Numbered from the stretch's first letter, positions 52,536 to 61,507 are shown. The stretch: DNA of 64,000 nt from DASUNQ01 sp036277075 (GCA_036277075.1 DASUNQ010000027.1:1-64000); one strand, 5' to 3'. Numbers and translations: made by a program. Notes: generated by a model not told the origin, from the sequence alone.

Positions 52536-54152
52536 CTAGGCCTTGACGGTCCGCGGGCCCGCCGCCCGCACTCCTTCGCTCACGCCCCCCTCGAATTTCT
52601 CGAAGTTCTCGGCGAAGAGGTCGGCGAGGTGCGCTGCCTTCTCGTCGTAGTCGGCGGGATTGGCCCAGGTCTCGCGCGGGCGGAGGAGCGTGTCGGGGAC
52701 GCCTTCGACGTGCTCGGGGACGGCGAGGCCGAAGAGCGGGTCGGTGCAGGTCGCGGCGCCGTGGAGCTCGCCGCCGAGCGCGGCGTGCACCATGCGGCGG
52801 GTGTAGGCGAGCTTGATGCGGCTGCCGACGCCGTAGGGGCCGCCGCTCCAGCCGGTGTTGACCAGCCAGACGCGGGTGCCGTGCCGCTCGAGCTTCTCGC
52901 CCAGCATGCGGGCGTAGACGCCGGGGTGGAGCGGCATGAAGGGGGCGCCGAAGCAGGCGCTGAAGGTGACCTTGGGCTCGGTGATGCCGCGCTCGGTGCC
53001 GGCGACCTTGGCGGTGTAGCCGGAGAGGAAGTGGTACATCGCCTGCTCGAAGGAGAGGCGGGCGATCGGCGGCAGGACGCCGAAGGCGTCGCAGGTCAGG
53101 AAGACGACGTTCTTCGGCTGCCCGGCGCGCCCGCCCAGGTCGACGCGCTCGAGCTGGTCGAGGGGATAGCTGCCGCGAGTGTTCTCGGTCAGGCGCTCGT
53201 CGTCGAGGTCGAGCCGGCGGGTGTCGGGGTCGATGACGACGTTCTCGAGGATCGTGCCGAAGCGTTTCGTCGTGGCGTAGATCTCCGGCTCGCTTGCGGC
53301 GGAGAGGCGGATCATCTTCGCGTAGCAGCCGCCCTCGAGGTTGAAGATGCCGTCGCCGGTCCAGGCGTGCTCGTCGTCGCCGATCAGGGTGCGCTCGGGG
53401 TCTGAGGAGAGGGTCGTCTTGCCGGTGCCGGAGAGGCCGAAGAACAGCGCCACGTCGTCGCGGCCGGCGCCGTAGTTGGCGCTGCAATGCATGGGGAAGA
53501 CCCCCTGCTTGGGCAGCAGGTAGTTCATGACGCTGAAGATGCTCTTCTTGATCTCGCCGGCGTAGGCGGTGCCGCCGATGAGCACGATGCGGCGCGCGAA
53601 GTTGAGCAGGATGAAAGTCGGGCTGGCGGTGCCGTCGCGCCCCGGCTCGGCTTCGAAGCTCGCCGCGTCGAGAACGGTGAAGCCGGGCTCGAAGGCCTCG
53701 AGCGCCGCACCGTCGCTCTCGCGCACGAACATGTTGCGCGCGAACAGGCCGTGCCACGCCTTCTCGGTCACCACCCGCACCCCGAGCCGGTAGCGCGGAT
53801 CGGCCCCGGCCCAGCCGTCGAAGACGAAGAGGTCGCGGTCGCGCCAGTGGCCGCGCACGCGATCGAGCAGAGCGTCGAAACGCTCGGGCTCGAACGGCTT
53901 GTTGACGCTCCCCCACCAGACGTCGCCGGTGGTGCCCGGGTCGCGCACGACGAAGCGGTCGTTCGGCGAGCGGCCGGTGTGGCTGCCGGTCGAGGCGGCG
54001 AGCGGCCCGTCCGCGGCGATCAGCGCCTCGCCGCGCTTGACCGCCTGCTCGTAGAGCGCGGCTCCCGGCAGGTTCCAGTAGGCCCGGCGCGCGCCGTCGA
54101 TGCCGTGCCGCTCCAGGCCGAAGGTGCTGACGAAGGGTCCCTCGTTGTGCAT
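52536..54152 (-). CDS. pckA: Phosphoenolpyruvate carboxykinase (ATP)
   Basis: 538 residues, the usual size of the ATP-type enzyme. Landmarks include STGSHTGRSPNDRF (substrate Arg), the lysine/histidine metal site near EIKKSIFSVMNYLLP and MHCSANYG, the kinase-1 loop GLSGTGKTTLS and the kinase-2 stretch LIGDDEHAWTGDG. It converts oxaloacetate and ATP to phosphoenolpyruvate, CO2 and ADP, the committing step of gluconeogenesis. It has its own start codon 30 bp from the M20 gene start region, on the same strand, but shares no pathway with it. Confidence 0.96.
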   Translation of the reverse strand: MHNEGPFVSTFGLERHGIDGARRAYWNLPGAALYEQAVKRGEALIAADGPLAASTGSHTGRSPNDRFVVRDPGTTGDVWWGSVNKPFEPERFDALLDRVRGHWRDRDLFVFDGWAGADPRYRLGVRVVTEKAWHGLFARNMFVRESDGAALEAFEPGFTVLDAASFEAEPGRDGTASPTFILLNFARRIVLIGGTAYAGEIKKSIFSVMNYLLPKQGVFPMHCSANYGAGRDDVALFFGLSGTGKTTLSSDPERTLIGDDEHAWTGDGIFNLEGGCYAKMIRLSAASEPEIYATTKRFGTILENVVIDPDTRRLDLDDERLTENTRGSYPLDQLERVDLGGRAGQPKNVVFLTCDAFGVLPPIARLSFEQAMYHFLSGYTAKVAGTERGITEPKVTFSACFGAPFMPLHPGVYARMLGEKLERHGTRVWLVNTGWSGGPYGVGSRIKLAYTRRMVHAALGGELHGAATCTDPLFGLAVPEHVEGVPDTLLRPRETWANPADYDEKAAHLADLFAENFEKFEGGVSEGVRAAGPRTVKA

Positions 54153-54182
54153 GGCAAGCCCCCGACGATCGTAGCAAAGGCC

Positions 54183-55505
54183 TCAGCGGCCCCGGGTCAG
54201 GTACTCGGCGACGAGCCGCGCCATCGCCCGGATGCCCACCGGCACGGCGCTGTCGTCGGCGCGGAAGTCGGGCGTGTGCAGGCCCCCCGAGGTCGTCCCC
54301 GGCGCCAGGGTGCCGAGCCGGAAGTAGAACCCCGGCACCTCGTTGGCGAAGTAGGCGAAGTCCTCGCCCCCCATCGTCGGCGGCGAGGCGACGACGTTCT
54401 CCTCGCCCACCGCGCGCGCCAGGACCGGCCGCGCCCAGGCGGCGAGCTCGGGGTCGTTCACCGTCGCCGGCGCGTTCTGCCGGTAGTCCAGCTCGTACGC
54501 GCCGCCGAAGGCGCGGGCGACGCCGTCGAGGATCTCGCGCATGCGCCGCTCCACGTCGCGCCGCACCTCCTCCTTGTAGGTGCGCACCGTCCCCTCGAGG
54601 TGGACTGCGCCGGGGATGATGTTGAAGCGCTCGCCGCCGCGGATGATGCCGACGGTGACGACGCTCGGCTCGAGCGCCGGCAGGGTGCGCGAGCGGATCG
54701 TCTGGAAGGCGGTCACCGCCTGGGCCGCCATGACGATCGGGTCGATACCCAGGTGCGGGTAGGCGCCGTGCGATTGCTTGCCGCGCACGGTGACGAGGAA
54801 GTGGTCGACGGCGGCGTAGGTCGGGCCGGAGGTCCAGCCGACCTTGCCGACGGAGGGTTGGCCGGGTGCGCCGTCGGAGAGCTCCGGGAAGGAGTGGAGG
54901 GCGAAGATCGCGTCCGGCTGCGGATCGGCGAGCGCGCCGGCGCGCAGCATTGCGAGCGCTCCGGTCACCTCGCCGGGCGGCGGCCCCTCCTCCGCCGGTT
55001 GGAAGAGGAACTTGACCGTCCCGGGGAGGTCTTCGCGCACCGCGGCGAGCGCGGAGGCGACGCCGAGCCCCACCGCGGTGTGAACGTCGTGGCCGCAGGC
55101 GTGGGCGATCCCCACCTCCTGCCCGGCCCAGGTGCCGCGCTTGGTCGAGCGGAACGGGAGGTCGGTCTGCTCGACGACCGGCAGCGCGTCCATGTCGGCG
55201 CGCACCGCCACGACCGGTCCGGGCCGCCCGCCGCGCAGGACGGCGACGACGCCGGTGTGCGCGATGCCGGTCGCGACCTCGAGGCCGAGCCCGCGCAGGT
55301 GCTCGGCGACGAGCTTCGCGGTCTCCGTCTCCTGGTAACCCAGCTCCGGGTTCTGGTGGAGGCGGTGGCGGATCTCGACGGCGCGCGGCGCCGCCGCGGC
55401 GACCGCCTGGTCGAGCGCGGCGAGGAGCGCGGCGGAATCGTCTTGCGCGGCGGCGGGCGCGCAGGCGAGGAGCGGCAGGAGGACGAGGAGCGGGCGGGCG
55501 TGCAT
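54183..55505 (-). CDS. Secreted M20-family amidohydrolase/carboxypeptidase
   Basis: 440 residues from the ATG at 55505, preceded by GGAGG as read on that strand. Residues 1-21 are a signal peptide. The M20D pattern is complete: HQNPELGYQE, RADMDALPV, IAHACGHDVHTAVG (metal ligands), FQPAEEGPPPGE (catalytic Glu), GKQSHGAYP dimer-side His and PPTMGGEDFAYF. Family members hydrolyse N-acyl amino acids, hippurate, or IAA conjugates; this one acts outside the cytosol. The divergent gene starts 53 bp away. Confidence 0.92.
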   Translation of the reverse strand: MHARPLLVLLPLLACAPAAAQDDSAALLAALDQAVAAAAPRAVEIRHRLHQNPELGYQETETAKLVAEHLRGLGLEVATGIAHTGVVAVLRGGRPGPVVAVRADMDALPVVEQTDLPFRSTKRGTWAGQEVGIAHACGHDVHTAVGLGVASALAAVREDLPGTVKFLFQPAEEGPPPGEVTGALAMLRAGALADPQPDAIFALHSFPELSDGAPGQPSVGKVGWTSGPTYAAVDHFLVTVRGKQSHGAYPHLGIDPIVMAAQAVTAFQTIRSRTLPALEPSVVTVGIIRGGERFNIIPGAVHLEGTVRTYKEEVRRDVERRMREILDGVARAFGGAYELDYRQNAPATVNDPELAAWARPVLARAVGEENVVASPPTMGGEDFAYFANEVPGFYFRLGTLAPGTTSGGLHTPDFRADDSAVPVGIRAMARLVAEYLTRGR

Positions 55506-55558
55506 GCGGCGACCTCCGGAGCCCGCGGAGTCTACACCGGCGGGTACAATCGCCCGCC

Positions 55559-57184
55559 GTGAACCTCGCGCAGCGCAAGGTGCTGGTCCTCGGCGGCTAC
55601 GGGCTCGTCGGCACGGCGGTCTGCCGCGAGCTCCTGCCGCGCGCGCCGCGCGAGATCCAGATCCACAGCTTGCGCCTCGAGGAGTCCGAGGCCGCGCGCC
55701 GCGAGCTCGAGCGCGAGGCCGGGCCGACGGTGCTCTCGGTGTCCGCCGGCGACATCTTCGGTCTGGTGGACCGCGGCGACCGCCGCGCCCAGATCGCGGC
55801 ACAGCTCGCGCCGCTCGCCGACGGCGACCTCCCCACGTTCCTCCTCTACCGCCTGCTCACCGAGTCGCGCCCGGACGTCGTCATCGACTGCGTCAACACC
55901 GCCACCGGCATCGCCTACCGCGACATCTTCCGCTCCGCCGAGGCGCTGTCGCGCGAGCTGGAACGGGGGGAGGTGTCGGACGACGGCGTCGAGGGTCTCC
56001 TCGAATCGCTCTACATGCCGCGCTTGATCCGCCACGTCCAGGTGATGTACCGCGGCATGGCCGACGCGGCCACCCGGGTCTACGTCAAGGTGGGGACGAC
56101 CGGCACCGGCGGCATGGGGCTCAACATCCCCTACACGCACTCGGAGGAGCGGCCGAGCCGAATGCTGCTGTCCAAGAGCGCCCTCGCCGGCGCGCATTCG
56201 ATGCTGCTCTTCCTGATGGCGCGCACTCCGGGGGCGCCGATCACCAAGGAGATCAAGCCGGCGGCCGCCATCGCCTGGAAGCGGATCGGCTTCGGGCCCA
56301 TCCGGCGCGGCCGCGAGACGATCCGTCTGGTCGACGCGCGGCCGCGGCCGCTCCCCGCGCGCTTCTCGACCTGCGATCCCGCGGCCGCGGCCCTGCGCGA
56401 GGAGGAGCTCGAGAGCGTCTTCATCGACACCGGCGAGAACGGCCTCTTCAGCCTCGAGGAGTTCTCCGCCCTGACCACCGCCGACCAGATGGAGTTCGTG
56501 ACGCCCGAGGAGATCGCGAGCTACCTGGTGTTCGAGATCGAGGGGCGCAACACCGGCCACGACATCGTCAACGCCCTCGACAACGCGGTGCTCGGGCCGA
56601 CCTACCGCGCCGGCCTGCTGCGCCACTGGGCGCTCGAGCGGATGGTCGAGCTCGAACGCGCGCACGGCGTCCACAGCGTGGCGTTCGAGATGCTGGGGCC
56701 GCCGCGGCTGACCAAGCTCCTCCACGAGGCGCACCTGCTGCGGCTCGCCTTCGGCTCGATGCGCGCGGTGCGCGAGGCCGCGCCCGAGGCCGTGCGCGAC
56801 CGGCTCGACCGCCTGGTGCGCGAGGACCGCGAGGAGGCCAACCGCGTGGCGGCGGTGGGGATCCCGATCCTCCTCGACTCCGGCGAGCTGATCCGCGGTC
56901 CCCGGGTGATCGTGCCCGGCGGCGCCGTCGAGGTGCCGGTAACGCCCGAGCGGCTGGAAGGTTGGGTGAGCGACGGCTGGGTGGACCTGCGCCTCGCCAA
57001 CTGCGCGCGCTGGATCGAGCGCTGCCGCCGGGTCCACGCCGAGGTCGAGGCCATCGCGGAGGAGGACACCTCGAGCCGCCACATGCGCGACCGCCGCTTC
57101 TGGGACGAGGAGGCCAGCCTGCAGCCGGGGAAGCTCGTGGGCTGGGTGCTCTCCGTCGAGGAGAAGGGGCTGCGGCTCAAGTGA
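55559..57184 (+). CDS. NAD(P)-binding Rossmann-fold protein (saccharopine-dehydrogenase/epimerase-like)
   Basis: 541 residues from a GTG at 55559. The N-terminus has the dinucleotide fold KVLVLGGYGLVGTAVCREL (G12-GYGLVG18). Downstream are VIDCVNTATGIAYRDIF, YVKVGTTGTGGMGLNIPYTHSEE and a long C-terminal part unlike short-chain dehydrogenases; a catalytic Tyr-Lys pair is not evident. I suspect a large dehydrogenase or isomerase of the type acting on polar metabolites, but I cannot name the substrate. The transcript should end at the terminator 57282-57311 or at the preceding region. It is 17 bp before the promoter at 57201. Confidence 0.7.
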   Translation: MNLAQRKVLVLGGYGLVGTAVCRELLPRAPREIQIHSLRLEESEAARRELEREAGPTVLSVSAGDIFGLVDRGDRRAQIAAQLAPLADGDLPTFLLYRLLTESRPDVVIDCVNTATGIAYRDIFRSAEALSRELERGEVSDDGVEGLLESLYMPRLIRHVQVMYRGMADAATRVYVKVGTTGTGGMGLNIPYTHSEERPSRMLLSKSALAGAHSMLLFLMARTPGAPITKEIKPAAAIAWKRIGFGPIRRGRETIRLVDARPRPLPARFSTCDPAAAALREEELESVFIDTGENGLFSLEEFSALTTADQMEFVTPEEIASYLVFEIEGRNTGHDIVNALDNAVLGPTYRAGLLRHWALERMVELERAHGVHSVAFEMLGPPRLTKLLHEAHLLRLAFGSMRAVREAAPEAVRDRLDRLVREDREEANRVAAVGIPILLDSGELIRGPRVIVPGGAVEVPVTPERLEGWVSDGWVDLRLANCARWIERCRRVHAEVEAIAEEDTSSRHMRDRRFWDEEASLQPGKLVGWVLSVEEKGLRLK

Positions 57185-57200
57185 GCCGCGGCGCCGGGGG

Positions 57201-57229
57201 TTGCGCTTTCGGCGTTTTCGCTGTATCCT
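57201..57229 (+). promoter_or_regulatory. Sigma-70-type promoter ahead of the cold-shock leader
   Basis: TTGCGC (57201-57206) and TATCCT (57224-57229) are separated by 17 bp, ideal spacing for a vegetative sigma factor, with CGCTG just before the -10. Predicted start is near 57236. The same CGCTGTATCCT occurs at 33068-33077. Confidence 0.6.
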
Positions 57230-57235
57230 TCGGTC

Positions 57236-57311
57236 AACTCGTGCACGCTGGTTGGTGCGCGAGGGTTCCGGCGACACCGTGAAAGGCTGGCGTCCGACGC
57301 CGGCCTTTTTT
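57236..57311 (+). ncRNA. Candidate structured small RNA or attenuator upstream of cspA
   Basis: From the predicted start at ~57236 the RNA would form a 9-bp hairpin, CTCGTGCAC (57238-57246) with GTGCGCGAG (57255-57263), including one G-U pair, and then the intrinsic terminator at 57282-57311. This gives a ~75-nt RNA, complete with promoter and terminator. No promoter of comparable quality lies between it and cspA, so it may instead be an attenuated leader, with cspA made on read-through. Confidence 0.4.
57282..57311 (+). terminator. Intrinsic terminator in the cspA leader
   Basis: AAAGGCTGGCG (57282-57292) pairs with CGCCGGCCTTT (57298-57308) through one G-U pair, followed by a T run. It is the strongest intrinsic terminator in the window. 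Placed 148 bp before cspA, it either ends a small RNA or attenuates cspA transcription. Confidence 0.75.
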
Positions 57312-57458
57312 GTTGTCCGGAACCGAGCGGTGAACGGCGGGTGCCGTGCGCTGCTGTAGCAGGCCCATCGTGAGGGCTCGATCACGAACGACAAGGGGGC
57401 CGGACGGCGCGGCAGAGTCCGCAAAGCCGGCTCCGCAATGCAAGGAACAAGGTGAGTT

Positions 57459-57668
57459 ATGCGTACGACCGGCAAAGTGAAGTGGTTCAACGACGCCAAG
57501 GGGTTCGGCTTCATCACCCCCGAGAACGGCCAGAAGGACTGCTTCGTCCACCACTCGGCGATCAAGGCCGACGGATTCAAGAGTCTCGCCGAGGGTGACC
57601 GCGTCGAGTTCGACATCGTCGAGGGGCAGAAAGGCCCCGCGGCGGAGAACGTCGTCAAGCTCGGCTAA
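57459..57668 (+). CDS. cspA: CspA-family cold-shock RNA chaperone
   Basis: 69 residues. The five-strand OB fold begins TGKVKWFNDAKGFGFITPENG (RNP1 is KGFGFI) and RNP2 is DCFVHHSAI, so nucleic-acid-binding aromatics are present. Such proteins melt RNA structure and are induced on cold shock or in growth transitions. AAGG 9-12 bases before the ATG gives a ribosome site. The 274-bp upstream gap holds a promoter, a hairpin RNA and a terminator, then ~150 bp of C/G-rich leader, a layout consistent with RNA-level control. A good terminator follows the gene. Confidence 0.95.
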   Translation: MRTTGKVKWFNDAKGFGFITPENGQKDCFVHHSAIKADGFKSLAEGDRVEFDIVEGQKGPAAENVVKLG

Positions 57669-57692
57669 TCCCCCGCTCGACAGCGTTGTCGG

Positions 57693-57731
57693 AGGCCGGC
57701 CCGCCGTGAGGCGCGCCGGCCTTTTCGTTTT
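57693..57731 (+). terminator. Intrinsic terminator after cspA
   Basis: AGGCCGGC (57693-57700) pairs with GCCGGCCT (57715-57722), extended inward by CGCC/GGCG pairs, followed by TTTTCGTTTTC. It ends the cspA transcript and also lies at the end of the convergent tricorn-like gene. Confidence 0.75.
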
Positions 57732-57749
57732 CAGGCGCCTCGCCCGCGC

Positions 57750-60700
57750 TCACTGCGCGCCTCCCGCCTCCTCGGGCGGCGGCTCCTTCCAGGGCGCCGG
57801 CGGTTGGGCGAGCCGCTTGGGCGGGCTCTTCGCCAGCTCGGCGAGCAGCACCTCGATCCCCTTCTCCAGGCTCGGGTCGCGCCCCTGCGCCACGAGGTGC
57901 GGCGCGTCGACGACCTCGATGTCGGGCGCCACCCCTTCGTTCTCGACCGCCCAGCGCCCTTCGGCGTCGATGAAGCGGAAGGCGGGCACGCTGACGGCGC
58001 CGGCGATGAGCGGGGGGTTGCCGGAGAGGCCGATCAGCCCGCCCCAGGTGCGGGTGCCGATGAGCGGGCCGAGGCCCAGCTTGCGGAAGTAGTAGGGGAA
58101 GGCGTCGCCGCCCGAGCCGGCCTGGCCGTTGATCAGCGCCACCTTGGGGCCGACGTGGGTGTAGGCGGGCGTCGTCGTCGGGCGGCCGGCGCGGGTCACC
58201 CAGTAGTTGAGCAGCGGCCGCGCGAGCAGCGCCGCCATGGTGTCGGGGATGAAGCCGCCGCCGTTGTAGCGCACGTCGACGATCAGGGCCTCCTTGTGCG
58301 CCTGGGGGTAGAAGTGCTTGAAGAGCTCGCGGTTGCCGGCCACCGCGGTGTCGGGGAGGTGGAGGTAGCCGATGCGCCCGCCCGACGCCTCCTCGACCCG
58401 CCGCCGGTTCTGTTCGACCCAGGCGAGATAGCGCAGGCCGAGCTCCGACGCGATCGGGCGTACCCGCTCGTCGCGGGCGCCCTTGCCGTCCGCCGCCGAG
58501 GCGACGCGCAGCGTCACCACCGCGTCGGCCTTGCCTTCGAGCAGCCGGTAGAAGTTGTCGACGCCGCGGGTCGGCACGCCGTCGACCGCCAGGATGAAGT
58601 CCCCCTCCTTCACTCCGACGCCCGGCTCGGTGAGCGGGGAGCGGAAGTCGTCGTGCCAGTTCTCGCCGCGGTAGATCCGGGCGACGCGGAAGGCGCCGGA
58701 GGGGCGGGCCTCGATCTCCGCGCCCAGCAGGCCCCCGGCGACGCGCTCCACGTCGTACTCGTCCGAGGTCTGGACGTAGGCGTGGCCGGCGTTGAGCTCG
58801 GCGATCAGCTCGCCGAGGAGGAAGTCGAGGTCGGCGCGCGAGGCGACGTGCGGGACCAGCTCGCCGTAGCGGGCGCGCATCGCGGGCCAGTCGACGCCGT
58901 GCATCTCGCGGTCGTAGAACCAGTCGCGGGTCATCCGCCAGGCGTCGTCGAACACCTGCCGCCACTCGGCGCGCGGCTCGACCTTGACGGTCATCTCGTC
59001 GAGCGCCAGCTTGGCGTCGGCGGTCTTCTGCCCGGGAGCGGCGGCGACGATGGCAAAGTCGGGGCCGGGCAGGTCGACGAGCAGCTTCTTGCCGTCGGCC
59101 GAGAGCTGGAACCCCGCGACGCCCTCGAGCACTCCCTCCTCTTTCTCCGCCTCGAGGTCGTACATCTTGAGCGCGCCGGCCGGGCCGTCGCCGGTGAGGT
59201 AGAAGACCCCCTTCTCGTTGGCGGCGAGGTTGCGGTAGTTGCCGGAGGCGCCGGGGATCGCCCGCACCCGCGCCTCGAAGCCGTCAAAGTCGATGGCGAC
59301 CCGCACCGCCTGCGGCTTGGCGCCGGGCTCCTTCTCCTCCCCCTTCTCCTCGCCGCTGCGCGGCTCGGCTTCCTCCTCGCCGGCGTCCGGCGGCGGCCGC
59401 GGGTGCTGCTGCTGGATGGCGGCGTCCGCCACCCGCATCCCGTCGTCCTCCTCCTCGCCGGTCTCCTCCTCGTCGCTCTTGGGCAGGAAGAGGGCGGGGC
59501 CGTCCTTCTCGAGGACGGCGACGTAGACCCGCGTCGGCTCGGTGTAGACGAAGGCGAACTCGTAGCCGCTGAAGGTCAGGTTGTAGTCGCGGTTCGAGAG
59601 GAAGTAGAGGTAGCGCCCCTTGGGGTCCCAGGTGGGTTCGAACTCGGCGGTGGCGGCGGAGGTGAGCCGGCGCGGCTTGCCGTCGCCGTCGCCGCCGCCC
59701 AGCGAGTAGACCCAGATCGAGGGGAGCTGCGTCGCGCCCGTCTTGGTGTAGGCGAGCCAGCGCGAGTCGGGGGACCAGCGGTAGTCGGTGATGACGCCGT
59801 TCTCGCCGCGGTCGGCGTCGACGACGCGCCCGCTCGCCACCTCGACCCAGCGCAGCCGCCGCTCGGTGTCGCCGAAGGCGAGCTTCTTCGAGTCGGGCGA
59901 CCAGGCCGGCGGGAAGCGCCAGGTGCCGCCGTCTCGGGTCAACCGCCGCGGCTCGCCGCTGCCGTCGGCGCGCCGCACGTAGATCTCGTACTCGCCGGTG
60001 GCGTCCGACAGGTAGGCGATCCACCGTCCGTCGGGGGACCAGGCCGGGTCCATCTCGCGCGCGCCGGGCGTGCCGGAGAGGTTGCGCGGCTCCCCCTCCT
60101 TGGCGGGGACGGTGAAGACCTCGCCGCGCGCGGCGACGACCGCGCGGCGGCCGCTGGGAGAGATCGCCCAGGCGTCGACGTCCTCCTTGACCTTGCGGAA
60201 GTAGGGGACGGTCTGCGGGAAGTCGCCGTCCACCCGCACCGTCACCTTGCGGCTGGTCGCGGTGCGCGGGTCGAAGAGGTAGATCCAGCCGCCGTTCTCG
60301 TAGACCAGGCTGTCCGGCCCGCCGCTCGGCCAGAGGACGTCGTAGCGGTCGTGGTTGGTGACCTGGCGCGGCGTGCGGTCGGCCGCGGTCCAGGCGTAGA
60401 GCTGGAGGCGGTTGGTGCGGTCGGAGGTGAAGTAGATCGTGTCGCCGACCCACACCGGCTGGGTGTCGGTGCCGGCGAAGTCGGTGATCTGCTCGGCGGT
60501 GTTGCGCGCCAGGTCGTAGATCCAGACGTCCTGCGCGCGGCCGCCGCGGTGCCGCTTCCAGGTCCGGAACTCGCGCATGATCGGGGTGTAGACGAACTTC
60601 GTGCCGTCGGGCGAGAGGGTGCCGCCCCCGCCTTCCGGCATCGGCAGCGGCACCTCCATGCCGCCGGCCGCCGGCACCTTGTACGGCCGCGAGATGCGGT

Positions 60701-61139
60701 CGTTCCAGGGCGTGCGGTGGGCGTTGAAGAGGACGTGCCCGCCGTCCGGCGTCCAGCCGAGCACCTGGTTGTCGACGCCGCCACGCGGCGGGATGCGGCC
60801 GACGTCGTTGTAGAAGGTGAGCTGGCGCGGCGCCCCCCCGGCGACCGGGATGGTGAAGACCTGCCGCGTGCCGCCGTACTGGCCGGTGAAGGCGATGGTC
60901 CGCCCGTCCGGCGAGAACTTGGGGAAGAGCTCCTCGCCCGGGTGCGAGGTGAGGCGCCGGGCGACGCCGCCCGCCGCCGGCACGGTCCAGACGTCGCCGG
61001 CGTAGACGAAGGCGATGAGGTCGCCGTGGACGTCGGGGGTGCGGAGCAGGCGGGTCTCGGCGGGCCCCGCGGTGTCCTGGGCGGTGAGCGCGGCGCTGGC
61101 GAGCAGCAGGGCGGCGAGCGGGACGAAAGGTTTGCGCAC
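57750..61139 (-). CDS. Secreted tricorn-type protease (S41-like)
   Basis: 1129 residues with a signal peptide (1-20). Two beta-propeller regions made of TolB/PD40-like blades (e.g. FSPDGRTIAFTG, WSPDGRWIAYLS) cover ~25-570. A Glu/Pro-rich linker (~570-615) follows, then a PDZ-like region (~810-870) and the S41 catalytic core at the C-terminus: His in NAGHAYVQ, the nucleophile Ser in NGQAGSGGDAF and a late Glu region, as in tricorn. Archaeal tricorn is cytosolic; this bacterial form is exported, so it likely degrades peptides in the periplasm. The gene is divergent from the serine hydrolase and the 21-bp array lies in between. Confidence 0.92.
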   Translation of the reverse strand: MRKPFVPLAALLLASAALTAQDTAGPAETRLLRTPDVHGDLIAFVYAGDVWTVPAAGGVARRLTSHPGEELFPKFSPDGRTIAFTGQYGGTRQVFTIPVAGGAPRQLTFYNDVGRIPPRGGVDNQVLGWTPDGGHVLFNAHRTPWNDRISRPYKVPAAGGMEVPLPMPEGGGGTLSPDGTKFVYTPIMREFRTWKRHRGGRAQDVWIYDLARNTAEQITDFAGTDTQPVWVGDTIYFTSDRTNRLQLYAWTAADRTPRQVTNHDRYDVLWPSGGPDSLVYENGGWIYLFDPRTATSRKVTVRVDGDFPQTVPYFRKVKEDVDAWAISPSGRRAVVAARGEVFTVPAKEGEPRNLSGTPGAREMDPAWSPDGRWIAYLSDATGEYEIYVRRADGSGEPRRLTRDGGTWRFPPAWSPDSKKLAFGDTERRLRWVEVASGRVVDADRGENGVITDYRWSPDSRWLAYTKTGATQLPSIWVYSLGGGDGDGKPRRLTSAATAEFEPTWDPKGRYLYFLSNRDYNLTFSGYEFAFVYTEPTRVYVAVLEKDGPALFLPKSDEEETGEEEDDGMRVADAAIQQQHPRPPPDAGEEEAEPRSGEEKGEEKEPGAKPQAVRVAIDFDGFEARVRAIPGASGNYRNLAANEKGVFYLTGDGPAGALKMYDLEAEKEEGVLEGVAGFQLSADGKKLLVDLPGPDFAIVAAAPGQKTADAKLALDEMTVKVEPRAEWRQVFDDAWRMTRDWFYDREMHGVDWPAMRARYGELVPHVASRADLDFLLGELIAELNAGHAYVQTSDEYDVERVAGGLLGAEIEARPSGAFRVARIYRGENWHDDFRSPLTEPGVGVKEGDFILAVDGVPTRGVDNFYRLLEGKADAVVTLRVASAADGKGARDERVRPIASELGLRYLAWVEQNRRRVEEASGGRIGYLHLPDTAVAGNRELFKHFYPQAHKEALIVDVRYNGGGFIPDTMAALLARPLLNYWVTRAGRPTTTPAYTHVGPKVALINGQAGSGGDAFPYYFRKLGLGPLIGTRTWGGLIGLSGNPPLIAGAVSVPAFRFIDAEGRWAVENEGVAPDIEVVDAPHLVAQGRDPSLEKGIEVLLAELAKSPPKRLAQPPAPWKEPPPEEAGGAQ

Positions 61140-61228
61140 GTGGGCTCCTCGAAATCCGGATCAGCCTCAGGTTACGGAGGAAAGGCGCCGGAGTTGCGGC
61201 GCTGCGAGATCCCTTCCGGCGGGCGGCG

Positions 61229-61471
61229 GAGACGGATCTCCGGGGCCCCGAGATCTATCTCGAGCGCCCCGAGATACATCTTCGGCACCCGGAGATACAT
61301 CTCGGACCGTCCAAGATCCATCTCCGGCTCGCGAAGATACATCTCGGGCCGCCCAAAATACATCTTCGGGACCGGAAGATCGATCTTGGTGCCCGGGAGA
61401 TTCATCTCGAGGCGCCCGAGATTCATCTCCGGCACTCCGAGATCTATCTTCCGCGGCGGAAGATCGGTCGC
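61229..61471. repeat. Helically phased array of twelve 21-bp palindromic boxes
   Basis: A 12-bp box of consensus RAGATNNATCTY begins at 61229, 61250, 61271, 61292, 61313, 61334, 61355, 61376, 61397, 61418, 61439 and 61460, exactly every 21 bases. The best box, AAGATCGATCTT at 61376-61387, is a perfect palindrome. The boxes are AT-richer than the surrounding DNA; the nine bases between vary. 21 bp equals two turns of B-form DNA, so all boxes face the same side. The array fills most of the 368-bp gap between the divergent tricorn-like and serine-hydrolase genes, a position suited to control of both. No other feature is seen in this gap. Confidence 0.8.
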
Positions 61472-61507
61472 GAGCGGTATGGTGCCCGTCTGAGGCGGAG
61501 GGAAGCG

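Noticed and set aside
61229..61471. CRISPR array
   Set aside because: Units are 21 bp with degenerate palindromic cores and 9-bp linkers; there are no conserved 25-40 bp repeats, no 30-40 bp unique spacers and no cas genes.
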